52,708 nt of DNA from Desulfobacterales bacterium GWB2_56_26 (GTDB lineage: Bacteria > Desulfobacterota > Desulfobulbia > Desulfobulbales > Desulfocapsaceae). Positions within the stretch are counted from its first letter, which is position 1. Each line of letters starts with the position of its first letter. The stretch spans positions 1 to 52,708 of the forward strand of contig MGTI01000029.1 in the NCBI GenBank assembly GCA_001799365.1, given 5' to 3'. Positions 28,214 to 39,151 of the stretch are shown in pieces. The notes under the pieces were generated by a model. The model worked only from the letters and a program-made list of their open reading frames with translations. It ran no database searches and was not told the DNA's origin. The translations under genes and the position numbers were made by a program.

Positions 28214-30034
28214 ATGATCCGCACAGTTCTTCTCACCTGTTTTTCCCTGATCTTTACGTTCGCATGTCTTCCTATTACTCTCCTGGCAGCAGAAGATGAC
28301 GCCGACAAACCCGTCTCTATCGCAAGCCAATACGAGGAAGCAAAATTTTACTACAATCAGCTCCAAACAAACGCGCATCTAGCTCAAGCCCGTGAAAACT
28401 GGCTGAAAGGGACGAGGAATTTTCGTCGAATCTACTTGTCAAGCCCGAAAGCCGAACTTGCACCGGCTTGCCTCTTTATGCTTGGGCGCGTCTACAGTGA
28501 GATGTACGACAAATTTCAAAACGGGATTGATCTTGATGAATCAATCTCCTACTTCAAAGATACTGCCAAACTTTTCCCTCAGCATCGATTGGCAGATGAT
28601 GCATATATGGCTCTTGCCCAGATCGTTCTTGATAAACGTGGCAATCCCAAGGAAGCTTCAGATTACCTTACGGAAATTGTGACCAATTTCCCCAATGGTG
28701 ATATGCATACCGAAGCCGAAAACCTCCTCAAGGTTCTCTCCCAGGAACACGATATCCCCTTGCCACAGGTCATGGTATCCTCCTCCCGGGAAAACAAGCT
28801 CAATTATGTCTTGCCGGTAAAATATTGGTCTTCCGACAACTATACTCGGGTCGTTATAATGGCCTCCGGCCCGGTGAACTATAAGGAAATTCTCCTCGAG
28901 GAGACTGAAAATACACCGAGACGACTCTATATCGATTTCAAGAAAAGCTATATCGAGCCCCAATACAGGGCTCCTGTACCCATAGAGGATGGCCTTCTCA
29001 GACGCATTCGAACCGGCCAGTTCTCACCGGACACTGTCCGGGTTGTTCTCGATATCGAATCCATCAACAGCTACAAGATTTTTAGTTTACCAGACCCATT
29101 CAGGGTTGTAATCGACGTTCGCGGCGAAAAGAAAAGCGAGAAGTTGCCGCCGGAGAAGATAACCCCCGAGCCTCAGGAAAGTGTGGCCGAAAAGAAAATT
29201 GCCCTTCCTGACACCACCGGCAACATCGTCGTCCTTCGAGACAATAAGAAAATCGCTCCTGCTCAAAAAACAGCTCCTGAATCTGGAAAGATCGAGAAAT
29301 CTCCAGAGGTGAAACCGCTGACCTTAGCCCAGCAACTCGGCCTCGGTGTCAAGAAAATTGTACTTGACCCGGGCCACGGCGGCAAGGATCCGGGGGCCAT
29401 GTCCTTTGGTATGAAGGAAAAAGATATTGTGCTTGGCATCGCCAAACAACTCGCTCCGGTTTTGGCCAAGGAGCTCGGTTGTGAAGTGCTTCTCACGAGA
29501 CAGGATGATACGTTCATCAGTCTCGAAGAACGGACAGCCATCGCCAATACCCAGAATGCCGATCTGTTCGTTTCACTGCATATCAATGCCCATTCCTCGG
29601 CCAAGGTGAGAGGTCTTGAAACGTATTATCTCAATCTCACTACCAACGCCGATGCTATGAAGGTCGCAGCGAGAGAAAATGCCACCTCCACCCATCAGAT
29701 GAGCGATCTTCAGGATATCCTCTCCGATATCATGAAAAATTCCAAAATCAACGAGTCATCCCGACTGGCCCAGCAAGTTCACAATTCCATTCTCACTCAG
29801 GCAGGGAAACAAGGATTTGCTGATATTAAAAATCTAGGAGTCAAACAGGCCCCGTTTTACGTCCTGATCGGTGCCCAGATGCCGGCAATCCTCATAGAAC
29901 TCGCCTTCATCAGTAACGAGCAGGATATTCAAAATCTTAATAACCCCTCATTCGTTAAGATGCTGACTCAGGAGATCACCCATGGAATCAGGACATATGT
30001 GAATGATACAACTGCTCAGCTTTCTAAAAACTGA
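28214..30034 (+). CDS. N-acetylmuramoyl-L-alanine amidase with AMIN domain (AmiC-like)
   Basis: 606 residues from ATG 28214 (a GTG precedes it directly). A signal peptide (LLTCFSLIFTFACLPITLLA) sends it to the periplasm. Residues about 25-180 resemble TPR-type helical repeats (YFKDTAKLFPQHRLADDAYMAL) and may dock partners. An AMIN domain follows (VVIMASGPVNYKEI to PFRVVIDVRG, about 200-305), which usually targets the enzyme to septal peptidoglycan. After a Lys/Pro linker comes the Amidase_3 domain: zinc ligands in LDPGHGGKDPGA and SLHINAH, and the catalytic glutamate in ILIELAFISN. It should cleave the MurNAc-L-Ala bond during cell separation. The TPR-like part is an addition to the E. coli AmiC plan. 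Confidence 0.94.
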   Translation: MIRTVLLTCFSLIFTFACLPITLLAAEDDADKPVSIASQYEEAKFYYNQLQTNAHLAQARENWLKGTRNFRRIYLSSPKAELAPACLFMLGRVYSEMYDKFQNGIDLDESISYFKDTAKLFPQHRLADDAYMALAQIVLDKRGNPKEASDYLTEIVTNFPNGDMHTEAENLLKVLSQEHDIPLPQVMVSSSRENKLNYVLPVKYWSSDNYTRVVIMASGPVNYKEILLEETENTPRRLYIDFKKSYIEPQYRAPVPIEDGLLRRIRTGQFSPDTVRVVLDIESINSYKIFSLPDPFRVVIDVRGEKKSEKLPPEKITPEPQESVAEKKIALPDTTGNIVVLRDNKKIAPAQKTAPESGKIEKSPEVKPLTLAQQLGLGVKKIVLDPGHGGKDPGAMSFGMKEKDIVLGIAKQLAPVLAKELGCEVLLTRQDDTFISLEERTAIANTQNADLFVSLHINAHSSAKVRGLETYYLNLTTNADAMKVAARENATSTHQMSDLQDILSDIMKNSKINESSRLAQQVHNSILTQAGKQGFADIKNLGVKQAPFYVLIGAQMPAILIELAFISNEQDIQNLNNPSFVKMLTQEITHGIRTYVNDTTAQLSKN

Positions 30035-30110
30035 CAGAAAGCCCGTTATCCTGAATAAGTCTTGGTTGGATTTTTAGCTGGATCCATAAGAAAAAAGTCG
30101 CAAAATGATA

Positions 30111-30157
30111 ATAAAAAAGGGGCCGTTCTCTGTGAGAGAACAGCCCCTTTTTTATTA
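30111..30157. terminator. Strong bidirectional intrinsic terminator
   Basis: A long stem pairs AATAAAAAAGGGGC (from 30111) with GCCCCTTTTTTATT (to 30157), and an inner stem GTTCTCT / AGAGAAC closes on a 3-base loop. Each side ends in an A or T run, so it works both ways. It separates the amidase gene (plus) from the atp operon end (minus). Confidence 0.93.
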
Positions 30158-30173
30158 AAGACTACTTTGAGAC

Positions 30174-30587
30174 TTACTTCGTATTGGCGACCTTCAGTCG
30201 AGCCAAAGCCCTTTGCAGCGCCACTTCTGCTCTCTTCCTATTGAAATTTTCAATCTGTTGAGCTGCCTGGGCAAGTCTTTTTTCTGCTCTTTCTTTGGCT
30301 TTCAGCGCCCGATCAACATCAATTTCATGACCCTTTTCGGCACTCTCTACGAGGAATGTAATCTTATTGTTGGAAACCTCGCAGAAACCTCCGCTCACCA
30401 TGAGAGCTTCTCTTTTCTTGCCGTTCTCATAAGTAAGAGTACCGATTTTGATCGTCGACAGAAAGGGTGCATGATTGGCCAGTACACCGAAGTCACCTCC
30501 AAAACCAGGAGCGTTAACGATATCTACATCCTCGTTTACTTTTGCTCCAGCTGGAGTTACAACTTCAAGTCTTATCTGTTGTCCCAT
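30174..30587 (-). CDS. atpC: F1Fo ATP synthase epsilon subunit
   Basis: 137 residues. The N-terminal beta-sandwich is typical ([42 protein letters not shown]), followed by a two-helix C-terminal part ([19 protein letters not shown]) that can regulate the rotor. It is part of the central stalk and last in the atp operon, 21 bases after atpD and directly before the strong terminator. Confidence 0.96.
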   Translation of the reverse strand: MGQQIRLEVVTPAGAKVNEDVDIVNAPGFGGDFGVLANHAPFLSTIKIGTLTYENGKKREALMVSGGFCEVSNNKITFLVESAEKGHEIDVDRALKAKERAEKRLAQAAQQIENFNRKRAEVALQRALARLKVANTK

Positions 30588-30608
30588 CGATTGTTCCTCT
30601 CAAGCGGA

Positions 30609-32036
<1,428 letters not shown>

Positions 32037-32078
32037 TTATCCCTCCTCAAAAGTCTTAGATTATCATGAGATAAGTAA

Positions 32079-32948
32079 TTATTTCAGAGCTTCTGCGCCG
32101 CCAACAATGTCCATAAGCTCACTTGTAACGGCAGCCTGACGAGCCTTGTTGTAAACGATGGTCAGGTTTCGCACCATATCCTTGCATGCATTGGTTGCAT
32201 TATCCATCGCAGTCATCCTGGCTGCATGTTCACTCGCACCCACTTCAAGCATTGCATGATAAACGATGACATTGAGATATAAAGGCTGGAGAACATCCAT
32301 AATCTCTTCCGTAGAAGGTTCGTAGATATAGTCTCCCGAGAATTTTTTCTCCGTCGAGCTCGCTCCGCTTTTGGGTTGTACCGGCAGAATGGCCGAAACT
32401 TCCGGCCGTTGTATGGCCACAGACTTGAATTGACCGTAGATGATCTCGACTTTGTCAGTTGCACCGCTTAAAAATTCCGCCGCAACATCTGTGGCAATCT
32501 CCCTGGCATTATACATTTGAAAGTTGCTCATGATATCTCGGTAGCTCTTTCTTACAAGCCCGGTTTTTTTCAGAGCCTGACTACCTTTCTTCCCGACGCA
32601 GACGAAACTGACCTTCTTTCCACTCGCCTCATATTCGGCCATCTTCACCAATGCAAGCTTGATGATGTTGGCATTGAATGAGCCACACAATCCGCGATCA
32701 GAAGTTACAACCACCAGTTCCACGGTTTTCTCATCCCGGACTTCCATCAATGGAAATCCGGTGGTATTCGCCCCCCCGGAAAGGTTTGACATTGCCTCGT
32801 CAAATTTGGCGGCATAAGGTCTGAATGCCTCCATCTTTTCCTGGGCGCCCCGCAGTTTTGCTGCGGCGACCATGTTCATAGCCTTGGTGATCTGAGCTGT
32901 CTTCTTGACACCCGAGATCTTAGTTTTTACTTCTTTTAAACTCGCCAT
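32079..32948 (-). CDS. atpG: F1Fo ATP synthase gamma subunit
   Basis: 289 residues, the rotating shaft. The N-terminal helix (MASLKEVKTKISGVKKTAQITKAMNMVAAAKLR, read in parts) and C-terminal helix (EHAARMTAMDNATNACKDM) form the coiled coil that turns inside the alpha-beta hexamer. SDRGLCGSFNANI is the conserved central motif. It is placed between atpA and atpD, as in most operons. Confidence 0.97.
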   Translation of the reverse strand: MASLKEVKTKISGVKKTAQITKAMNMVAAAKLRGAQEKMEAFRPYAAKFDEAMSNLSGGANTTGFPLMEVRDEKTVELVVVTSDRGLCGSFNANIIKLALVKMAEYEASGKKVSFVCVGKKGSQALKKTGLVRKSYRDIMSNFQMYNAREIATDVAAEFLSGATDKVEIIYGQFKSVAIQRPEVSAILPVQPKSGASSTEKKFSGDYIYEPSTEEIMDVLQPLYLNVIVYHAMLEVGASEHAARMTAMDNATNACKDMVRNLTIVYNKARQAAVTSELMDIVGGAEALK

Positions 32949-32965
32949 ATCTTGACCTTTTGTGA

Positions 32966-34489
32966 TTAGTTAAGACCTTTTGTCGCCTTGAAAGTATCAC
33001 CAAAGCTGGTCAGTACCTTGTTGAGTTTTTCCTTTATTGGGTCGGTGAACATCTTTTCTTTGACAAGATCGGTAAAAATGGTCGGCTCATTGGATTCAAT
33101 GTAGTTGTACAGCTCCGACTCATAGTCAGCCAAAGTGTTTACCGGCAGTTTATCGAGAAATCCATTTGAACCAGCGTAGATAATTGTGACTTGTTTCTCC
33201 ATCGGCAGCGGTTGATATTGCGGCTGCTTCAAGATTTCAACCAGTCGCTCACCACGGGTCAGTTTGGCCTGGGTGCCGGCATCAAGATCGGAACCGAAAG
33301 CGGCAAATGCCGCCAATTCACGATATTGTGCCAGATCGAGGCGAAGGGTACCGGCAACCTGCTTCATGGCCTTCACCTGTGCAGCGCCACCTACTCGCGA
33401 TACAGAAAGCCCGACGTTGATGGCCGGTCGAACACCCGAGAAGAAGAGGTTCGGCTCGAGATAAACCTGACCGTCGGTGATAGAAATAACGTTGGTCGGA
33501 ATAAAGGCGGAAACGTCGCCAGCCTGAGTTTCGATGATAGGCAGAGCGGTAAGTGAACCGGCGCCCAATTCGTCATTTACCTTGGCTGATCTTTCCAGCA
33601 ACCGGGAGTGGTTGAAGAAAATGTCGCCAGGATATGCTTCACGTCCGGGGGGCCGTCTGAGGAGCAGAGAAAGCTCGCGGTAAGCAACGGCCTGTTTGGA
33701 GAGATCGTCATAAATGATAAGTGCATGCTGACCATTATCCCGGAAGTATTCACCCATGGCGCAACCGGCGAAAGGTGCAATGTACTGCATTGGCGCAGGG
33801 TCGGAGGCGCAGGCGGATACAACGGTGGTATATTCCATTGCACCATGCTTTCTCAGAGCCTCAACAACCAGAGCAACGGTCGATTTTTTCTGGCCTACTG
33901 CAACATAAATACAGTGAATATCAGAGTATTTCTGGGCAATGATGGCATCGACGCAGAGAGCAGTTTTGCCGATCTGGCGATCGCCGATTACCAGTTCGCG
34001 TTGTCCGCGACCGACAGGGGTCATAGCATCGACTGCTTTTGAGCCGGTGTAGCAAGGCTCATGGACACCTTTTCTGGCGATAACGCCTGGAGCCAATACT
34101 TCAATTTTTGATGTGAGATCGGTTTTTATCGGACCCAGACCGTCTATCGGCATACCGATACCGTCAACAACACGTCCTTCCATACCGGGACCGACTGGGA
34201 CCTCGGCGATTTTTCCGGTACGCTTGACGATGTCGCCCTCTTTAATACCGGATACGTTACCGAGAACGGCACATCCGACGTTGTCCGCTTCAAGGTTCAG
34301 GGCAAGGCCCAAGATTCCACCGGGAAATTCCAGCAGCTCCATGGCCATGCAGTTCTGCACGCCATAAACACGGGCGATACCGTCACCAACGGAGATAACG
34401 GTACCGGTTTCATTAAGATCTATGCTGGTCTCGTATGCCCCAATCTGATCTTTGATAATCTGACTAATTTCTGCGGCTTTGATCTGCAT
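32966..34489 (-). CDS. atpA: F1Fo ATP synthase alpha subunit
   Basis: 507 residues. Walker A is [15 protein letters not shown], the standard form for alpha. The arginine finger region is [14 protein letters not shown], and the DELSEFF-like N-terminal helix is replaced by [16 protein letters not shown]. It forms the non-catalytic part of the F1 hexamer. It starts directly after the atpH stop. Confidence 0.98.
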   Translation of the reverse strand: MQIKAAEISQIIKDQIGAYETSIDLNETGTVISVGDGIARVYGVQNCMAMELLEFPGGILGLALNLEADNVGCAVLGNVSGIKEGDIVKRTGKIAEVPVGPGMEGRVVDGIGMPIDGLGPIKTDLTSKIEVLAPGVIARKGVHEPCYTGSKAVDAMTPVGRGQRELVIGDRQIGKTALCVDAIIAQKYSDIHCIYVAVGQKKSTVALVVEALRKHGAMEYTTVVSACASDPAPMQYIAPFAGCAMGEYFRDNGQHALIIYDDLSKQAVAYRELSLLLRRPPGREAYPGDIFFNHSRLLERSAKVNDELGAGSLTALPIIETQAGDVSAFIPTNVISITDGQVYLEPNLFFSGVRPAINVGLSVSRVGGAAQVKAMKQVAGTLRLDLAQYRELAAFAAFGSDLDAGTQAKLTRGERLVEILKQPQYQPLPMEKQVTIIYAGSNGFLDKLPVNTLADYESELYNYIESNEPTIFTDLVKEKMFTDPIKEKLNKVLTSFGDTFKATKGLN

Positions 34490-35035
34490 CTATTCTCTCC
34501 CCTTAATGGAATCTTTTAAACCTGCAAGTTGCGTCTTTATACTCCCGTCTAAAACCAGGTCACCGACTTTGGCGATAATTCCGCCAATAATCGAAGGATC
34601 AACACTGGTTGTGAGTGCAACCTTCTTGCCTGTTAACTTTTCTAATACAGTTTGAACGTTTGCTTTCAATTCATCATCCAGTTCAACGGCCGAGGTAACG
34701 TTGCCATGGCTGATATTTTTCACTTCATCAACCATAGTTCGATAGGATGCGGCAATTTCCGGTAGTAATCCGGCTCGTTTTTTCTGGACTAAAAGATTCA
34801 GGAAGTTGCCCATGACGTTATCGACTCCCATAGAGGCCACTAATCCCTTCATGACCTTTTCTTTAACATCCATGGGATAGAGAGGATTCGTCACGGCATC
34901 AGCGACTTCAGGGTGAGTGGCATAGAGGTTTGCTACGCCTTGAAGAACTTCATTATAGTCTTCGTATATACCCTGCTCCTGACCTACGGTGAAAATTGCC
35001 TTGGCATATCGTCGTGCGAGGATTGTCTGTTTCAC
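34490..35035 (-). CDS. atpH: F1Fo ATP synthase delta subunit
   Basis: 181 residues; the start is GTG at 35035, overlapping the atpF stop by 4 bases, so translation is coupled. The start ARRYAKAIFTVGQEQG and the end VDPSIIGGIIAKVGDLVLDGSIKTQLAGL are the family's most conserved parts. It connects the b/b' stalk to the top of F1. Confidence 0.96.
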   Translation of the reverse strand: MKQTILARRYAKAIFTVGQEQGIYEDYNEVLQGVANLYATHPEVADAVTNPLYPMDVKEKVMKGLVASMGVDNVMGNFLNLLVQKKRAGLLPEIAASYRTMVDEVKNISHGNVTSAVELDDELKANVQTVLEKLTGKKVALTTSVDPSIIGGIIAKVGDLVLDGSIKTQLAGLKDSIKGRE

Positions 35036-35706
35036 TGTACGGCCCCCACTTTGGCTAAATAATTTTCAATGATCTTCACCTGGTCGTCGGCAGTGAGATT
35101 TTTGACAATGAGTTGCTCGGCCATAACCGCTGCCTGGTCAGCAACCTCATTCTTGAGAGTACGCCGAGCTTCGGTCACTTCGTTCTGAATAGCCATTTCT
35201 GCCGAACGCTGGAGATCGCTCGCAGCCTTTTCGGCTCTCTCGATGATCTTCACTTTTTCGATTTCGGCCTGGGCGACGGCTCTTTCGACGATCTTATCTA
35301 TTTCCGACTCCACCGTCGTCAGCTTTGCCTGAAAATCGTTATACGATTTTTCGGCTTCGGCACGTTTCTGCTGCAGCGTCTCGATCTCATCCTTGATCTT
35401 CTTTTGACGAGCTGCAAGGCCTGCGCCAATCGGCTTTGCCGCAAACTTCACCAGGATGATCATCAAAGCGATGAAGTTGACGATCCGCCAACCAAGATCC
35501 TTGAGTTTAGCAGGCGAGAGACTGGATGATTGCTTTGCTCCGTGTCCGGCATCTTCTCCGTGTCCGGTTTCTGCAGCCACGGCAGTATCGGCAGGTGCCC
35601 CTTGTCCGGCCTTCTCCGATGCGAAAACCGCTCCACACGACAAGGCAAGCCAAAGTGTTAACGTAAGCAGGCTCAACAGCCTGGCAATGTGTTTCACTCC
35701 ATTCAT
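35032..35706 (-). CDS. atpF: F1Fo ATP synthase b subunit with signal-like N-terminal extension
   Basis: 224 residues, longer than the usual 156-170. It starts with a sequence looking like a cleavable signal peptide (LLSLLTLTLWLALSCGAVFAS), then a His/Gly/Ala-rich linker (GHGEDAGHGAKQ). The ordinary b-subunit membrane helix follows (WRIVNFIALMIILVKFA), then the long charged stalk helix. Topologically this still places the stalk in the cytoplasm, with the linker outside. It sits 2 bases after the b' gene and overlaps atpH. Whether the leader is cleaved is unknown. Confidence 0.93.
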   Translation of the reverse strand: MNGVKHIARLLSLLTLTLWLALSCGAVFASEKAGQGAPADTAVAAETGHGEDAGHGAKQSSSLSPAKLKDLGWRIVNFIALMIILVKFAAKPIGAGLAARQKKIKDEIETLQQKRAEAEKSYNDFQAKLTTVESEIDKIVERAVAQAEIEKVKIIERAEKAASDLQRSAEMAIQNEVTEARRTLKNEVADQAAVMAEQLIVKNLTADDQVKIIENYLAKVGAVQ

Positions 35707-35708
35707 TT

Positions 35709-36134
35709 TTAGAGACTCCTCCCCAGAATTTTACTTGCCATGTCAGTTGCAAAACCTTCCAAATTTGACCGCAAACTGGTTCTGGCGCCCTCGATTTCTG
35801 CCCTGAGTTCGGCCAATTTAGCCTCCTTGGTCGCGTCGACACCAGCCCTGATGGCGGTGAGCTTTTCATCGCCGGCAGCCTGAGCTTCAGCGCGAGCACC
35901 GTCAAGAGCAGCCTTTGCCTTACCGGAAGCTTTAGCCATTTTTGCATCTACTTCTTCCTGCCGGAGTTTGGCATTTTTCTCGAATTTCGAGATATTCTCC
36001 TCCATTCCCCGGAGTTTTTCAGATCTCTCCTTAATGATGTTCCTTATAGGTTTATAAAGAACACCATTGAGAAGAAACATGAGCACAACCATGTTAACAA
36101 TCTGAATAAACAAAGTAATATCCGTCGTAATCAT
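35709..36134 (-). CDS. F1Fo ATP synthase b' subunit
   Basis: 141 residues. A single N-terminal membrane helix (LFIQIVNMVVLMFLLNGVLY) with the conserved YKPIRNIIKER follows a very short periplasmic start, and the rest is one charged, Ala/Lys/Glu-rich helix. With the next gene it makes a b/b' heterodimer stator, as in several non-enteric lineages. It is the first gene of the atp operon. The a (atpB) and c (atpE) genes are not in the window and must lie elsewhere. Confidence 0.92.
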   Translation of the reverse strand: MITTDITLFIQIVNMVVLMFLLNGVLYKPIRNIIKERSEKLRGMEENISKFEKNAKLRQEEVDAKMAKASGKAKAALDGARAEAQAAGDEKLTAIRAGVDATKEAKLAELRAEIEGARTSLRSNLEGFATDMASKILGRSL

Positions 36135-36174
36135 GTTAGTAGCTCCTGCTTAGCTAAGATTACAAAAAACTTAA

Positions 36175-36196
36175 CATTCATTTGCGCAAATGAATG
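36175..36196. promoter_or_regulatory. Perfect 22-bp palindrome in the atp operon leader
   Basis: The arm CATTCATTTGC is followed immediately by its exact reverse complement, with no spacer. The site lies 41 bases upstream of the b' start codon and downstream of the predicted promoter, so it would be transcribed. It could be a dimeric repressor site or an RNA hairpin controlling the ATPase operon. Confidence 0.55.
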
Positions 36197-36277
36197 ATGA
36201 CCGCACTCGGCTATATCTACAAAAAAAGGCTAGAAAAACCCCAGAATAAACTGAACCACCATTCACAATGGCAAAAA

Positions 36278-36307
36278 ATTCTTACTGTAAATATATTGCT
36301 CTGTCAA
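36278..36307 (-). promoter_or_regulatory. Putative sigma-70 promoter of the atp operon
   Basis: On the minus strand a perfect -35 TTGACA (36302-36307) is followed after 18 bases by AAGAAT, or after 17 by TAAGAA, as a weak -10. It is about 145 bases upstream of the b' gene and after alaS ends. No terminator is obvious between alaS and this site, so some read-through from alaS is possible. Confidence 0.5.
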
Positions 36308-36415
36308 CTAATTTGTAGAGTTGATCCCAAGGCTCGGACAAAACAGCACATCCGTGACAAGATTACGCACAATTCGCCCATCGGCGCCAGTAGCCAGCAG
36401 TACAGCCTGACAGTT

Positions 36416-39070
36416 CTAAGGTCTCTGCAGTAATGCAGTTATCACCGACGGAACAGAACCTATGGCCTCATTCAATTTATCAACCATTGGCCCACCTGCC
36501 TGTGCCATATCGGGTCGGCCACCGCCTTTCCCGCCGACGATTTTCGCTACCCGATTGATAATATCTCCGGCCTTTATCTTCTCCGTCAGATCATCGGTGA
36601 CAATCGCCAGCAGAGCGGCCTTATCGTTAATACTGCCACCCAACACAGCAATACCGCTGCCGAGAGTATCCCGTACCCGATCGCCTACCTCCCGCAGGGT
36701 TTTCGGACTATCGAGAGGAATCACTGCAGCGACAAGTTTTAAGCCTGCAACGCTGATTGCATTGTTCATTACGCCGTCAAGATCGGTACTGGCCAGCTGC
36801 CTGGAAAGATCGGCAACCTGTTTATCCATTGCCTTGAGATTTTTAAGAACCGACTCCACCTTCGGAATAATTTCTCCGCCGTTCCCTACATTGAGCAGGG
36901 CCGCAGTCCGTCTCTCCCGCCGATAAACCGTCTGGATATCGGCAAAAGCTGCCGGTCCGGCGAGGGCTTCGATTCTTCGGACTCCGGAGGCAATTCCGTT
37001 CTCAGTGAGGATTTTAAATGTCCCGATGGACCCGGTTGCCGCAACATGAGTACCGCCGCACAGCTCCTTGCTGAAATCGGCCATTGCCACAACCCTGACA
37101 TTTTCCTCGTACTTTTCACCGAATAAGGCCATCGCACCTTCTTTCAGCGCCTCCTCTTTCTGCAGCACCCGGGTCTTCACCGGGGCATTTTGCCAGATTC
37201 TCTCATTGACCAGAAGTTCGATGGTTTCGATCTCCTCAGGAGACAATGGAGAAAAATGGGTGAAATCAAACCGCAGTCGATCAGGTGAAACGAGCGAGCC
37301 AGCCTGCTTGACATGATCCCCAAGAACCTTTCTGAGCGCTGCGTGGAGCAGATGCGTTGCCGAGTGATGCGCGGCCGTGGCAAACCTTCGACGCTGGTCG
37401 ACCTCAAGGGCCACCTCAAGGTTTTCGCTCAAAGTTCCTTCCGTCACTGTCACCTCGTGCAGGATGATCTTATCCCCTTGAACCGAGGTGGCCACTACCT
37501 TGGCACTTCCTCCTTGCCAAGATACTTGTCCCAGGTCTCCTGCCTGCCCTCCCGATTCAGCATAGAAAGGCGTTTTGTCGACGAAAAGCCGACCACTTTC
37601 ACCAGCGCCAAGTTGTGCAACCCGCAGTCCTGAATCATTGATCAACCCCTGCACCCTGCTCACTGCCGAGGTTTTCTCATAACCGACGAATTCCGCTCTC
37701 TTACCGGTTTTGGCAATTTCTTTCACACCTTCCTCAAGAAGTTTCACACCTTCACCCTTACGAGATAAGCGCGATTTCTGTCGCTGGTTTTCCATCTCGG
37801 TGTGAAAACCGGCCTCGTCGAACGCAAGGCCTCTTTCCAGGGCGATATCCCTGACAATGTCGAAAGGAAAACCGAAGGTGTCGTAGAGTTTGAAGATAAA
37901 CCTGCCGGGAATGCATCCGGTGTTTTCCGCCTTGAGCCTCGCTAATTCCTCATCGAGTAGCGCCAGCCCGTTTTCGAGTGTCTCGCGGAATCGTTCCTCT
38001 TCGTTGTTCACGACCTTTGAAAGCAAGGAAAGTGCGTTGCCGAGATGGGGATAGGCCACCACCATCTCCCGTACCACGACTTTGACCACCTCTTCCATGA
38101 AGGGTTTGTCCAGCCCGAGATGCTTGCCGTAACGAACCGCACGGCGCATGATCCGCCTGAGCACGTAGCCTCGCCCTTCATTTCCCGGCAGGATACCATC
38201 GGCAACCAGAAAGGTCGTGGCCCGGGCATGGTCGGCAATAACCCGCATAGCAACGTCATCCTGCGCATTTTTGCCGTATTCTTTGCCCGCCAATTGTGCC
38301 ATTCTCTCGATGATCGGAGTGAACAGGTCGGATTCGTAGTTGTTGAATTTGCCCTGCAGGACAGCAGCAACCCGTTCAAGCCCCATGCCGGTATCGATAC
38401 TCGGTTTGGGCAGTCGGGTCAGGGTTCCGTCCGCCGAACGGTTGAATTGCATGAACACCAGGTTCCACAGTTCCAGGAAGCGGTCACAGTCGCAGCCCAG
38501 GGCGCAATCGGGACGGCCGCAGCCGGCTGCTGCTCCCTGATCGATATGAATCTCCGAACACGGCCCGCAGGGACCGGTATCACCCATGGCCCAGAAGTTG
38601 TCCTTCTCCCCCATCCTCACGATCCGGCCCTTCGGCAGACTCTCAACCTTCTCCCACAGCGCATGGGCCTCGTCATCGTCCTCATAGATCGAGACCCAGA
38701 GTTTCTGAGGATTGATGCCAAGTTCAACGGTAAGAAAATCCCAGGCGAAACGGATGGCTTCTTCCTTGAAATAGTCGCCGAAGGAAAAGTTGCCGAGCAT
38801 TTCAAAAAAGGTGTGGTGCCGGGCGGTATATCCAACATTTTCCAAATCGTTGTGCTTGCCGCCGGCCCGGACGCACCGTTGACTGGTTACTGCCCTCACA
38901 TAATCACGTTTCTCCTCACCCATAAACACGGTCTTGAACTGCACCATGCCTGCATTGGTAAAGAGGAGGGTCGGATCGTCTTTGGGGACGAGCGATGAAC
39001 TTTCGACGGCCGTGTGACCATTCTTTATGAAGTAGTTCAAGAACCTGCTGCGTAAATCATTTCCTTTCAT
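36416..39070 (-). CDS. alaS: Alanyl-tRNA synthetase
   Basis: 884 residues, full length. Motif 1-3 of the class II core are present (RHHTFFEMLGNFSFGDYFKEEA; FWAMGDTGPCGPCSEIH; GMGLERVAAVLQGK). The editing domain has its zinc site HHSATHLLHAALRK and CGGTHVAATG. The C-Ala domain ends with GGKGGGRPDMAQAGG. A cysteine-rich insert (AAAGCGRPDCALGCDCDRF) occurs in the core, as in many AlaRS. It charges tRNA-Ala. It lies upstream of the atp operon on the same strand. Confidence 0.98.
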   Translation of the reverse strand: MKGNDLRSRFLNYFIKNGHTAVESSSLVPKDDPTLLFTNAGMVQFKTVFMGEEKRDYVRAVTSQRCVRAGGKHNDLENVGYTARHHTFFEMLGNFSFGDYFKEEAIRFAWDFLTVELGINPQKLWVSIYEDDDEAHALWEKVESLPKGRIVRMGEKDNFWAMGDTGPCGPCSEIHIDQGAAAGCGRPDCALGCDCDRFLELWNLVFMQFNRSADGTLTRLPKPSIDTGMGLERVAAVLQGKFNNYESDLFTPIIERMAQLAGKEYGKNAQDDVAMRVIADHARATTFLVADGILPGNEGRGYVLRRIMRRAVRYGKHLGLDKPFMEEVVKVVVREMVVAYPHLGNALSLLSKVVNNEEERFRETLENGLALLDEELARLKAENTGCIPGRFIFKLYDTFGFPFDIVRDIALERGLAFDEAGFHTEMENQRQKSRLSRKGEGVKLLEEGVKEIAKTGKRAEFVGYEKTSAVSRVQGLINDSGLRVAQLGAGESGRLFVDKTPFYAESGGQAGDLGQVSWQGGSAKVVATSVQGDKIILHEVTVTEGTLSENLEVALEVDQRRRFATAAHHSATHLLHAALRKVLGDHVKQAGSLVSPDRLRFDFTHFSPLSPEEIETIELLVNERIWQNAPVKTRVLQKEEALKEGAMALFGEKYEENVRVVAMADFSKELCGGTHVAATGSIGTFKILTENGIASGVRRIEALAGPAAFADIQTVYRRERRTAALLNVGNGGEIIPKVESVLKNLKAMDKQVADLSRQLASTDLDGVMNNAISVAGLKLVAAVIPLDSPKTLREVGDRVRDTLGSGIAVLGGSINDKAALLAIVTDDLTEKIKAGDIINRVAKIVGGKGGGRPDMAQAGGPMVDKLNEAIGSVPSVITALLQRP

Positions 39071-39151
39071 AGTTCCCAGGCAACATCAATAGTATTGGAT
39101 AATTCCCCCATCGGATCGGTCGGAGAGAGCACTCTATACGTTATAACTTTG

